This document shows positions 33,328 to 41,875 of a stretch of 64,000 nt of DNA, piece after piece. This DNA comes from Syntrophosphaera sp035450685 (GTDB lineage: Bacteria > Cloacimonadota > Cloacimonadia > Cloacimonadales > Cloacimonadaceae). The translations under genes and the position numbers were made by a program. The DNA is taken from contig DAOTNF010000003.1 of assembly GCA_035450685.1 (NCBI GenBank), positions 1 to 64,000 on the forward strand. Reading direction: 5' to 3'. The notes under the pieces are model-generated. The model made no database searches. It had not been told where the DNA came from and worked only from the letters and a program-made list of their open reading frames with translations. Numbering within the stretch: the stretch's first letter is position 1; every line of letters begins with the position of its first letter.

Positions 33328-35163
33328 TCACTCCACAGTGACGCTCTTGGCGAGGTTTCTGGGCTGATCCACATCAAGCCCCTTGAGATCTGCCACATGG
33401 TAGGCCAAAAGCTGCAGGGGAATCACGGTCAGCAATGGTTGCAGATTGGGCAGAGTGTCGGGGATATGGATCACATGCTCGGAGATTTTTTTCAGCTCGC
33501 TGTCACCTTCGGTGGCGATCGAGATCAACCTGGCTTTTCTGGCACGCACTTCCTGCAGGTTGGATTGAACCTTATCATAGAGGGCGTCTTGGGTGGCGAT
33601 TGCTACAACCGGCATATCCGCGTCGATCAGAGCTATGGGCCCATGCTTCATTTCGGCGGCGGGATATCCTTCGGCGTGGATATATGAGATTTCCTTGAGC
33701 TTTAACGCGCCCTCGAGGGCGACAGGATAGTTCAGCCCCCTGCCAAGATACAGGGCATGACGGCTGTCTTTGATGCTCGCGGCGATCTCTCTGATCATCA
33801 GGTTCTGCTCGAGAATGCTTTCTATCTTTTCGGGAATCATCTGCAATTCACGGATGTAATCCATCCCTTGTTGTTGGGAGAGACTCCTCTGCCTGCCAAG
33901 AAGTATTGCCAACAACGCCAGAATGGTAACCTGCGAGGTGAAGGCTTTGGTGGAGGCTACGCCAATCTCTGTTCCAGCGTGGATGTATGAACCTCCATCG
34001 CTTTCTCTGGCTATGGTGCTGCCCACTACATTGGTGATGCCAAACACAGTCGCGCCCTTGGCTTTGGCTTCCCGCAAAGCGGCAAGGGTATCAGCTGTTT
34101 CGCCTGATTGGCTGATCACAAATACCAGGGTGCCTTCCGGGATGATTGGGTTGCGATAACGATACTCAGAGGCATATTCCGCGTGCACCGGGATACGTGC
34201 CATGTCCTCGATGACATATTTGCCGATCAGTGCCGCGTGAAAGGAAGTTCCGCAGGCGATCAGGTGTATCTGCTTGATCTTTTGCATGTCTTTGGGCGAA
34301 AGATGCAATCCTCCCAGCCTGGAAACTCCGTTCCGCTCGTCAACCCTGCCACGGAAGGCATTGCCGACCGTAACGGGCTGCTCATAGATCTCCTTGAGCA
34401 TAAAGTGTTTATATTCACCCTTTTCAATGGCAGAGATATCCCAGTCCACCACAGAGATCTCGGGATGCACTGCCTCCCTCAGCGGGTTGGTGATGTCAAA
34501 GTTATCTCGCTGCACCACACAGACCTCGCCATCCTGAAGATAGATCACACGCTTGGTGTGGATGACAATTGCGCTCACGTCGCTGGCTATGAAATGTTCG
34601 TTTTCGCCAATGCCGATGATGAGGGGCGAGCCTTTGCGAACCGCGATCAGTTTGTCAGGCTCGTTTTTGGAAAGGACAACCAACCCATAGGTGCCTTCCA
34701 CTTTTTGGAGCGCGGCTCGGACCGCCTCTTCCAGATTTTCCTCAGTTTTGAGATACTGCTCGATCAGGTGAGCCAGCACCTCCGTATCAGTCTCACTGCG
34801 GAATACATGCCCCAAACCAATCAACTGCTCCTTGAGTAGTTTATAGTTCTCAATGATGCCATTATGAACGACTGCCAGCTCTCCCCCACAATCTGTGTGG
34901 GGATGCGCGTTCAGTTCGTTCGGTTCGCCATGGGTAGCCCAGCGGGTGTGGGCAATGGCAACTGATCCGGTGCATTTGCTGGGTTCGGGAAGCGAGCGTT
35001 CCAACTCGATGATCTTCCCATTCTTCTTGTATACCTGCAATTCATTCTCATGGATCAAGGCGCATCCGGAACTGTCGTATCCCCGGTATTCAAGCCGCTT
35101 GAGCGCTTCGATCACTACGGGCAAAGCATTTCTCCGACCAATGTATCCAACTATTCCGCACAT
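33328..35163 (-). CDS. glmS: Glutamine-fructose-6-phosphate aminotransferase
   Basis: GlmS makes glucosamine 6-phosphate for peptidoglycan and lipopolysaccharide. The start at 35163 gives MCGIVGYIGRR, exposing the catalytic N-terminal Cys after Met removal; GGAG lies upstream. The 611-residue protein has the class II amidotransferase domain (1-240; AIAHTRWATHGEPNELNAHP) and two SIS domains (CGTSFHAALIGKYVIEDMAR; GRGLNYPVALEGALKLKEIS), ending in DQPRNLAKSVTVE. The start overlaps the end of the upstream ABC permease gene by 13 bp. No glmS ribozyme is visible; the upstream sequence is coding. Confidence 0.97.
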   Translation of the reverse strand: MCGIVGYIGRRNALPVVIEALKRLEYRGYDSSGCALIHENELQVYKKNGKIIELERSLPEPSKCTGSVAIAHTRWATHGEPNELNAHPHTDCGGELAVVHNGIIENYKLLKEQLIGLGHVFRSETDTEVLAHLIEQYLKTEENLEEAVRAALQKVEGTYGLVVLSKNEPDKLIAVRKGSPLIIGIGENEHFIASDVSAIVIHTKRVIYLQDGEVCVVQRDNFDITNPLREAVHPEISVVDWDISAIEKGEYKHFMLKEIYEQPVTVGNAFRGRVDERNGVSRLGGLHLSPKDMQKIKQIHLIACGTSFHAALIGKYVIEDMARIPVHAEYASEYRYRNPIIPEGTLVFVISQSGETADTLAALREAKAKGATVFGITNVVGSTIARESDGGSYIHAGTEIGVASTKAFTSQVTILALLAILLGRQRSLSQQQGMDYIRELQMIPEKIESILEQNLMIREIAASIKDSRHALYLGRGLNYPVALEGALKLKEISYIHAEGYPAAEMKHGPIALIDADMPVVAIATQDALYDKVQSNLQEVRARKARLISIATEGDSELKKISEHVIHIPDTLPNLQPLLTVIPLQLLAYHVADLKGLDVDQPRNLAKSVTVE

Positions 35164-37184
35164 TCTGAAATCTCCATATCTGATTTTGTTACGCTGTGAA
35201 ACCATCTGAGCGAAGCGACCAGCACCAGCAGGGCGGGTATCGCAAGCCAATATCGGATTTCATCTTCTCCATACATCAATGGCTTGAGCCAGGGCTTGCT
35301 GCTGTAGGTGACAAGAAAGATAGCCAGCGCGTTGTTTATAGTATGCGAAAGCATGCTGCTGATCAGGCTCCTGGATCGATAGGTCAGATATCCAAGCAGC
35401 AGGCCAAGCAAAAACACAGGCAGCAGCCTGAACGGATCAAGATGGAATACGGCAAACAGCGCGGCACTGATGATGATGGCCTTGGTGCCGCCATACCGTT
35501 CGAAGAAGCGGAACAGAAAACCCCGGAACAGCACTTCTTCGCAGATGCCGGGAGTGAGGGCGACCACCAGAAAGAGCACCCAGGGACGTGTATCCATTTT
35601 AAACAAGCCGCCAAGCTGCTCCATATACTCTTGGGGGAAGGGATAGATCAGATTGATGAGCTGGGCCACCATCGACACGAGTACCGTGGCAGACAAAGCT
35701 ATGAACGGCACCGGCAGGATGACCTTGAGCCTGGGTAATTTTAGCCTCAAGACTTCCAGGGGCTTTTGCTTGAAAATCCTGATCGTTACCAACACGGGCA
35801 GCAGGATGATCAACAACTGAGTTTTGAGCAAACCGCTCATGAGATCCTTGCCCTGCCATTTGCCGCCCAGATAATACAAGGCCCCCAACGCCAGCGCAAA
35901 ATATATTATCCCATTTTGGGCTGTAAAGAACTGCTTCCCGCTCTTGCGCATGCTTTTCAGGCTGGCATCATCTTCTGTGCGAAACAGCACAGACTCGGTG
36001 GCAAACAGCTTCACCGTAATCCAGATGGCCACCACGTCCAGCAACACTGTGGAGAATATCGTAATCAAAAGCTGCGCCAGAGTGTATTCATTTATCATCA
36101 CAGCCTTGAAAAGCAGCGCTATGTTGATCACCGGCACCATAGCCAGCAAGTTGGAAAACTCTATGGAGGGAATGAAGCTTACCATGCCAAGCAACATCGA
36201 GACCATCATGATTGGCTGCTCGTAGGTGCGGGCTTCCTTCATATTGCGGGAAAAAGTGGAAATCGACAGCAGTATCGCGGAGAACAGAGTAGCAAGCGGC
36301 AACATCGCCACAAGCAGGATCAGGAAAGCGCTTACCGGCATTTTGACGCCGCTGGTTTCAAGACCGGACTGAGCCACCAGATAACGCACTGAAAAGCTTA
36401 GACTGATAAGGTTGATAACTACATTTATCATGGACATGGTGATGATGGTCAGATATTTCCCCAGGACTATCTCCTGACGCGAAGCGGATGATACCAGCAG
36501 CGTTTCCAGTGTACGCCTTTCCTTTTCTCCAGCCACCAGATCCGCTGCTACCGTGGAAGCTCCGCCCACTAACATCAGGATCATAAGATAGGGTAAAAAC
36601 ATCCCCAGATACATTCCCATTTTCTTCTGTGAGGAAGAGGTGTCCCGTGGGTTTACATCCACCAGGGAAAGTATTTCAGGATCGATCCTGTCATCCACCA
36701 GCCGTTGTTTGACAACCTCCTTTTCCAAATCCTTGACCGCGGTCTTGATCTTGGAAAAAATCATCTGCCCACGTTCGTTGGATCCATCATGCTGCACATC
36801 GACCTTGTAGGTGTTGAGGCCGCTTGAGGTGAGGGAGTCCGAAATAGTAATCACCGCCTGGATTTCCTTATCATCATACAGTTGTTGCACCGTTTTGGGA
36901 CAGGGAATCAGGGTCACGTAGTCGAGGGACTTGATCTTTGCCAACAGCGAGTCCCTCATCGCAATCGACCCTGCATCCCTTTGGTTCAGGCTGTCGGTGT
37001 AGGCAATGGTCGCACCCCTTTTTTCAATCACGCCAGCCTGCCTGCTCATAATGGCGCTGAAGCCGATAAACAACAGAGGATACAAGATCACGGGCAAAAT
37101 GATGGTGGTAAACAAAGTACGGCGGTCTCTCAGCAGTTCGGAGAATTCTTTGCGGAAAACGATCAGCGATTTCTTAAAATTCAT
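35151..37184 (-). CDS. ABC-2 type permease fused to a CPBP (CAAX-like) intramembrane protease domain
   Basis: The N-terminal half is a NatB/ABC-2 exporter permease: FKKSLIVFRKEFSELLRDRR and one helix, a periplasmic region, then LVAGEKERRTLETLLVSSAS and several helices. The C-terminal part (about 500-670) is a CPBP/Abi domain with glutamates in CEEVLFRGFLFRF, a histidine in AALFAVFHLD, and LSHTINNALAIF, which are the usual catalytic motifs. I favour the ATG at 37184 (MNFKKSLIV), 8 nt after AGGTG; an ATG at 37199 would add five residues. It overlaps its ATPase gene upstream and glmS downstream. Fusion implies that export and intramembrane cleavage of a substrate are coupled; the substrate is unknown. 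Confidence 0.88.
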   Translation of the reverse strand: MNFKKSLIVFRKEFSELLRDRRTLFTTIILPVILYPLLFIGFSAIMSRQAGVIEKRGATIAYTDSLNQRDAGSIAMRDSLLAKIKSLDYVTLIPCPKTVQQLYDDKEIQAVITISDSLTSSGLNTYKVDVQHDGSNERGQMIFSKIKTAVKDLEKEVVKQRLVDDRIDPEILSLVDVNPRDTSSSQKKMGMYLGMFLPYLMILMLVGGASTVAADLVAGEKERRTLETLLVSSASRQEIVLGKYLTIITMSMINVVINLISLSFSVRYLVAQSGLETSGVKMPVSAFLILLVAMLPLATLFSAILLSISTFSRNMKEARTYEQPIMMVSMLLGMVSFIPSIEFSNLLAMVPVINIALLFKAVMINEYTLAQLLITIFSTVLLDVVAIWITVKLFATESVLFRTEDDASLKSMRKSGKQFFTAQNGIIYFALALGALYYLGGKWQGKDLMSGLLKTQLLIILLPVLVTIRIFKQKPLEVLRLKLPRLKVILPVPFIALSATVLVSMVAQLINLIYPFPQEYMEQLGGLFKMDTRPWVLFLVVALTPGICEEVLFRGFLFRFFERYGGTKAIIISAALFAVFHLDPFRLLPVFLLGLLLGYLTYRSRSLISSMLSHTINNALAIFLVTYSSKPWLKPLMYGEDEIRYWLAIPALLVLVASLRWFHSVTKSDMEISECAE

Positions 37185-37941
37185 GGGCCTGCACCTCATA
37201 CTCTTCGTTGGTCTGATTTACATAATAGACAAAAATATCATCCAGGTCGATCATCCCAGAAACCTCTCGCAAGGATTCCAGAGTGCCCTGGGTGAGAACC
37301 TTCCCCCGATGGATCAGCACGATCTTATCGGCTAGACGCTCGGCTTCGCGCATGATGTGGGTGGAAAACAACACACACTTTCCTTTGTCTTTGCAACTGC
37401 GGATAAAGGACACTATGTGCCGCGCGCTGAGTATATCCAAGCCAACCGTGGGCTCGTCGAAGATCATTACCTGCGGGTCGTGGATGATAGAACGGACGAT
37501 GGATACCTTCTGCTTCATGCCGCTGGAAAGAAACTCGATCTTTTTATCCAGAAAGTCGTGCATCTCCAGCAAGGTTGCCATTTCCAACATGCGCGACTCG
37601 ATGTCTTCATCCGCCACTCCATAAAGCCTGCCAAAATAGCGGATGAATTCCCGCGGTGTCAAACGGGCATACAAACCTGTATCGCCAGACAGGAAACCAA
37701 GGCTGCTGCGCACCTTGTCTCCCTGGGTCACCACATCAAAGCCGTTTATCAGGGCTGAACCAGATTGCGGCTTGAACACAGTGGAAAGAATGCGCATGAT
37801 GGTTGTTTTACCTGCTCCGTTTACACCCAACAGACAGACGATCTCTCCATTTTGCGCCTCAAACGATACGCCGTCAACAGCCCTGAATGAGCTGCCGTCT
37901 TTCTTTTTGAACTCCTTTACCAATGATTCAACCTGTATCAT
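37174..37941 (-). CDS. ABC transporter ATP-binding protein (NatA-like)
   Basis: The 255-residue ATPase has Walker A GVNGAGKTT (about 39-47), the signature LSSGMKQKVSIVRSII (about 138-153), Walker B VMIFDEPTVGLD (about 157-168) and the H-loop in FSTHIMREAERLADKIVL. The long LLGxxGAGKTT type and its pairing with the overlapping ABC-2 permease gene indicate an exporter of the NatAB/antibiotic type. It starts divergently from repeat copy R5. A substrate cannot be deduced. Confidence 0.94.
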   Translation of the reverse strand: MIQVESLVKEFKKKDGSSFRAVDGVSFEAQNGEIVCLLGVNGAGKTTIMRILSTVFKPQSGSALINGFDVVTQGDKVRSSLGFLSGDTGLYARLTPREFIRYFGRLYGVADEDIESRMLEMATLLEMHDFLDKKIEFLSSGMKQKVSIVRSIIHDPQVMIFDEPTVGLDILSARHIVSFIRSCKDKGKCVLFSTHIMREAERLADKIVLIHRGKVLTQGTLESLREVSGMIDLDDIFVYYVNQTNEEYEVQAHEF

Positions 37942-38134
37942 ACGATCTCCCCTGTCAATTATATCGCTATCTTAGTAAGGAATGAATTTCAGCATGCGCC
38001 CAGGTGTCAAGTTCTTTAAGTTTTAACTGCCAAAATGGTTGAAGTGTTACTTTATGTCTCTCATCATATCTTACTGGTTATAAAGCTATAACACCTATAG
38101 TATTTTCTCCTGTCAATCCGCCTCTCCAAGTTCT

Positions 38135-38385
38135 GATCGTAGCACCTATATATTATGGAGGTGGTTCTCATTTGCATCCCCCTCTCCAGCGTGGGTCTTC
38201 CTGGGGTCAACCTTATAATTTATAAGGATGACATAAGGATGATGGCTCCAAAGCCAGTAGCAGCAAAGGAGGGCGGTATGAAGGATGTTGCGAAATGTAT
38301 CGATTTATTTTTGAGGTTGTGAAGGAATTGAGGCCGGTTACTTTTTGACGTGTGCTTGATTTTGAGCTTTAAAAGACCGTTCAAG
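38135..38385 (+). repeat. Dispersed intergenic repeat, copy R5
   Basis: Core C begins GATCGTAGCACCTATATATT near 38135 and has CCTTATAATTTATAAGG around 38210-38226. It ends in AAAGGAGGGCGGTATG with the start codon at 38278, opening a 14-codon frame ending at 38322 (MKDVAKCI then DLFLRL). The tail (TTTTAAAAGACCGTTCAAGG region) matches copy R3 before diverging. It lies in the divergent gap between the ABC exporter and the methyltransferase gene. The remaining gap (38386-38714) holds only a weak TTGACG/AAGAAT promoter-like pair at 38597-38625. Confidence 0.85.
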
Positions 38386-38714
38386 GCTCAAGCCACCCCA
38401 CCGGATCGTTACCGATCAGTCGGGATTCCGATGGCCGTTATAACTCGGGATATAATTTGGCTGTTGTCCGTGTTTTAACAAGCTCATCCATTTAGATAAA
38501 GTGTCTGCATCATGGCAACTACTTAAAACACGGCATTTTTACAACAGGTGCCTAACAATTATTCCATGTGATTCATCACAAACGTGATTAAATAACTTGA
38601 CGAGAATAAGCAGGCTGAAAAGAATTGCATCAGATATGCTATATGGCAGGTGTAGCTTTGAAAGCTCGCCTTTGTATCAAATCATCCCAATCAAATAAAT
38701 GAGGGGATAGCATT

Positions 38715-39431
38715 ATGAAAGATGCTTACGGCATTCTGAATCAGATCTCCGCGGATATGGTGCTGGATGCTGCCACAGGAAAAGGTGATTTTATCAACAT
38801 CCTCAAGCAGAATTTGAAGTCATTCACCCAGATCATTGGCGTCGATGCTTCAGAACGCGCAGTGGACTACGCCCAAAAACTCTTTCCGGAGAACAATGTG
38901 GAAATCTACCGCATGGAACTGGAAAAGCTGCAGTATGACGACGGTTATTTTGACCTGGTTTGCATCGCGAATGCTCTTCATCATATGGAGAAGCTGGATC
39001 TGGTTTTGGCGGAGCTGTTGCGTGTGCTCAAAAGCGGCGGTCGTATTTTGATCGTTGAGATGTATCGTGACGGCGAACAAAGCGAAGCCCAGAAGACCCA
39101 CATCATGCTGCACCATTGGCTGGCAGCAATCGATACCAGTTTTGGGGTGTATCACGGCAAAACTTTCGCCCGCCATGAAATTGAAGCGATTGTCCAAAAA
39201 CTGAAGCTCAAAAAACTTCAGTGGTGCGATTTCTACATACCCGTGGACAATCCCAAAGAGGGACGCAGTTGCGAAGGCCTCAAGAGGAATTGCCTGGAAA
39301 ACATCAAACGCCTGGAAACCCTGGAAGGCACGGAAAAGCTAATTGAGGAAGGCAAGGCGATTTTGGAGCGCATCGTGAATATTGGCTGCGCCAGCCCAAG
39401 CAGGATGATGTATGTTGGCGTGAAGGTCTGA
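38715..39431 (+). CDS. Class I SAM-dependent methyltransferase
   Basis: The 238-residue protein has motif I LDAATGKGDFINIL (about 18-31), an acidic loop after DASERAVDYAQ, and motif IV with LVCIANALHHMEKLD (about 80-94), typical of Rossmann-fold methyltransferases of the UbiE/Methyltransf_11 type. The acceptor is unknown. A GAGGGGATAGC ribosome-binding site precedes the ATG. It lies 36 nt upstream of rho on the same strand, so it may be cotranscribed, but no functional link is evident. Confidence 0.88.
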   Translation: MKDAYGILNQISADMVLDAATGKGDFINILKQNLKSFTQIIGVDASERAVDYAQKLFPENNVEIYRMELEKLQYDDGYFDLVCIANALHHMEKLDLVLAELLRVLKSGGRILIVEMYRDGEQSEAQKTHIMLHHWLAAIDTSFGVYHGKTFARHEIEAIVQKLKLKKLQWCDFYIPVDNPKEGRSCEGLKRNCLENIKRLETLEGTEKLIEEGKAILERIVNIGCASPSRMMYVGVKV

Positions 39432-39467
39432 GGTGATCAAGATGTATATTAATAAAGGAGCATAAAA

Positions 39468-40727
39468 ATGTTATTTGAAGAAAACCTGTTTGAGCTATCG
39501 CAAAATCAACTGCAGAAACTGGGAAAGAAATACTCGATCTCCGGTTACACTCAGATGAAAGGCAACGATCTGGTCTTCAAGCTGTTGGAGTTCCAGGCAG
39601 CTCAGGAAGGCCTTGCCTTTGTGACCGGATGCCTTGAAATAATGGAGGATGGCTTTGGCTTTCTTCGCTTTGCCCAAAACAACTATCTGCCAGGCCGCGA
39701 TGACGTGTATGTCTCCCAGACGCAGATCAGACGCTTCGGCCTCAAAACCGGGCATATGATCTCAGGTCCTGTGCGCTCACCCAAGGAAGGGGAAAAATAC
39801 TATGCACTGCTGAGGGTTGAGGCCGTGAACTACATGGCTCCTACCGCGATGCAGGATCTTCGCACCTACGACGCACTCACCCCTTATTATCCAACAGAGC
39901 GGCTGAATCTGGAATTTGATCCGGATAACTATTCCACCCGCATCATCAACCTTTTTACCCCAATCGGCAAGGGACAACGCGGCTTGATCGTGGCAGCCCC
40001 GCGCACGGGAAAGACCACCCTGCTGCAGGACACAGCCAACGCCATTCTCACCAATCACCCGGAAGTTTACCTGATTGTGTTACTGGTGGATGAACGCCCT
40101 GAAGAAGTGACAGAAATGAAGAAGATCCTCAAACCCGGGAACCGCGAGGTCATCAGTTCCACTTTCGACGAATCTCCCAAGAATCACACTGCGGTGAGCG
40201 AAATGGTTCTGGAAAAAGCAAAGCGCATGATCGAACTCAATCAGGATGTCGTGATCGTGCTGGACAGCATCACCCGGCTGGCCAGGGCTTACAACAACAT
40301 CACCCCCTCCAGCGGCAAGGTGTTGAGCGGCGGAATTGACGCCAACGGCCTCATCAAACCCAAAAAGTTTTTTGGCGCAGCCCGTAACACCGAAGAGGCA
40401 GGATCACTTACCATCATTGCAACAGCCCTGATCGACACCGGTTCCAAGATGGACCAGGTGATCTTTGAGGAGTTCAAGGGCACCGGCAACATGGAACTGG
40501 TTCTGGATCGCAGCATCTCCGATATGCGCCTCTACCCCGCCATCGATCTGGTGAAAAGCGGAACCCGTCGCGAAGAATTGTTGCTTACCCAAAACGAGAT
40601 CAACCGCATGTATGTGTTGCGCAAGTATCTGAAAACAATCAGCCCCATCCAGGGCATCGAAACTTTGCGCAAGCGCATGCAGGGCACTAAAACCAATATT
40701 GAACTGTTGAACTCCATGAGCAACTGA
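39468..40727 (+). CDS. rho: Transcription termination factor Rho
   Basis: Rho is the hexameric RNA helicase that ends transcription. The 419-residue protein has an N-terminal Rho domain, the cold-shock-like RNA-binding domain (GCLEIMEDGFGFLRF, about 54-68), Walker A AAPRTGKTT (about 176-184), Walker B VVIVLDSITRLARAYN and the R/Q-loop region SGGIDANGLIKPKKFFGAAR (about 287-306). AAAGGAGC precedes the ATG. It starts a run of plus-strand genes with the SPOR protein, mutS and a SurA-like lipoprotein. Confidence 0.97.
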   Translation: MLFEENLFELSQNQLQKLGKKYSISGYTQMKGNDLVFKLLEFQAAQEGLAFVTGCLEIMEDGFGFLRFAQNNYLPGRDDVYVSQTQIRRFGLKTGHMISGPVRSPKEGEKYYALLRVEAVNYMAPTAMQDLRTYDALTPYYPTERLNLEFDPDNYSTRIINLFTPIGKGQRGLIVAAPRTGKTTLLQDTANAILTNHPEVYLIVLLVDERPEEVTEMKKILKPGNREVISSTFDESPKNHTAVSEMVLEKAKRMIELNQDVVIVLDSITRLARAYNNITPSSGKVLSGGIDANGLIKPKKFFGAARNTEEAGSLTIIATALIDTGSKMDQVIFEEFKGTGNMELVLDRSISDMRLYPAIDLVKSGTRREELLLTQNEINRMYVLRKYLKTISPIQGIETLRKRMQGTKTNIELLNSMSN

Positions 40728-40761
40728 TCAAGGCTTTGTCCCGGCAAACACAGGAACAGAT

Positions 40762-41868
40762 TTGAACAGTTCTATTAATCTCCTGATAGTTGTGGCGATC
40801 GCGTTAGTGATCACGCCCCTGGCACTTTTTGCAGTTGAATTCAGGGCTGAATTCCGGAGCCTGGAAACCCTGTATCAGAGCGGTAACCTGAATGAACTGG
40901 GCGCCCGGCTTATGGATGTCAAAGCGAGGAACAACGAAGAATCTTCCCTGCTGCTCTATCTGAATGCCATGCTAAGGAAGAGCAAGACTGATTCCGCCTC
41001 TTTGCTGGAAGACAGCGCCCGCAAGTATCCCAACACCCACTATGGGCAACTCAGCATGCTGGAGCTGGCCAAGCTCCATCTGCAGGAACGGGATGCCAGC
41101 AAGGCAAAAAGCTATCTGCAAAAGATCACCTCGCAAGATCTGCTGGAACGCTATTATTGGCTGGCAGTCTGCGCCGAGGCGGGTAACGATTTCAGCCTTG
41201 CCATCGCCAATTGTGAAACCTATCTACGGCTTGCCCCCAGGGGCAAGTTGGTGGAAGAGGCCTATTTCCTGATCGCCGAAGCCTATCAATACCAAGGCAA
41301 ATTCCAGAGCGCCATCTCAAGCCTGAAAAAGTTACAGGCTCTGGATGGCTACCCCAGGGCAGTTCAGTATTTCCACTATAAAATGGGATACTTGCAGCAA
41401 CTGGCTAATAAACCCAATGAAGCCCTGGAAAGTTACAAAACAGGCCTGGAGATCGACAGGTTGTCGCATATCGCCTTTCTGATTGAGGACAGGCTTTTTG
41501 AGCTTAAAGACAAATATCCCGCCAGCGTTGACCTCAGCTTCCTCTATCCATACACCGAACTGCAATTGCCCGAAACGGTTGCAGCCACCAAACCTGTTAA
41601 CGGAACCAAGCTCCCCCTAAAACTCGATAACAAACCCAGCGGGGGCTTCTTCCTGCAAGTGGGGAGATTCAGCCAGGAAAGCAATGCCACCAGGATGTCA
41701 GCCAGTATCAGGGATATGGACCTGCTTTCCAGCTATTATGAAGACAAGGATAACAGGACTGTGCCCTGGGTGGTGGTTAGCGGCCCGTATCAGACCAAGA
41801 ACGAAGCCGAGATGATACGGCAGGCTTTGCTGGACAGGGACATCAACTGCTTTATCACCCAGTTCTGA
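40762..41868 (+). CDS. Exported TPR protein with C-terminal SPOR domain
   Basis: The 368-residue product begins with a signal/anchor segment (INLLIVVAIALVITPLALFA, residues 5-24), followed by tetratricopeptide-like repeats (AEAYQYQGKFQSAISSLKKL and neighbours). It ends with a SPOR domain from about 290 (GGFFLQVGRFSQESNATRM, then VPWVVVSGPYQTKNEAEMIR). SPOR domains bind denuded septal peptidoglycan, so a role at the envelope or division site is likely. The start seems to be TTG at 40762, preceded by AGGAACAGA. It is 34 nt downstream of rho and 7 nt before mutS. Confidence 0.85.
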   Translation: MNSSINLLIVVAIALVITPLALFAVEFRAEFRSLETLYQSGNLNELGARLMDVKARNNEESSLLLYLNAMLRKSKTDSASLLEDSARKYPNTHYGQLSMLELAKLHLQERDASKAKSYLQKITSQDLLERYYWLAVCAEAGNDFSLAIANCETYLRLAPRGKLVEEAYFLIAEAYQYQGKFQSAISSLKKLQALDGYPRAVQYFHYKMGYLQQLANKPNEALESYKTGLEIDRLSHIAFLIEDRLFELKDKYPASVDLSFLYPYTELQLPETVAATKPVNGTKLPLKLDNKPSGGFFLQVGRFSQESNATRMSASIRDMDLLSSYYEDKDNRTVPWVVVSGPYQTKNEAEMIRQALLDRDINCFITQF

Positions 41869-41875
41869 CACAAGC

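Noticed and set aside
35151..35300. glmS ribozyme upstream of glmS
   Set aside because: The sequence upstream of glmS is the coding end of the ABC-CPBP gene, with no room for the ribozyme fold.
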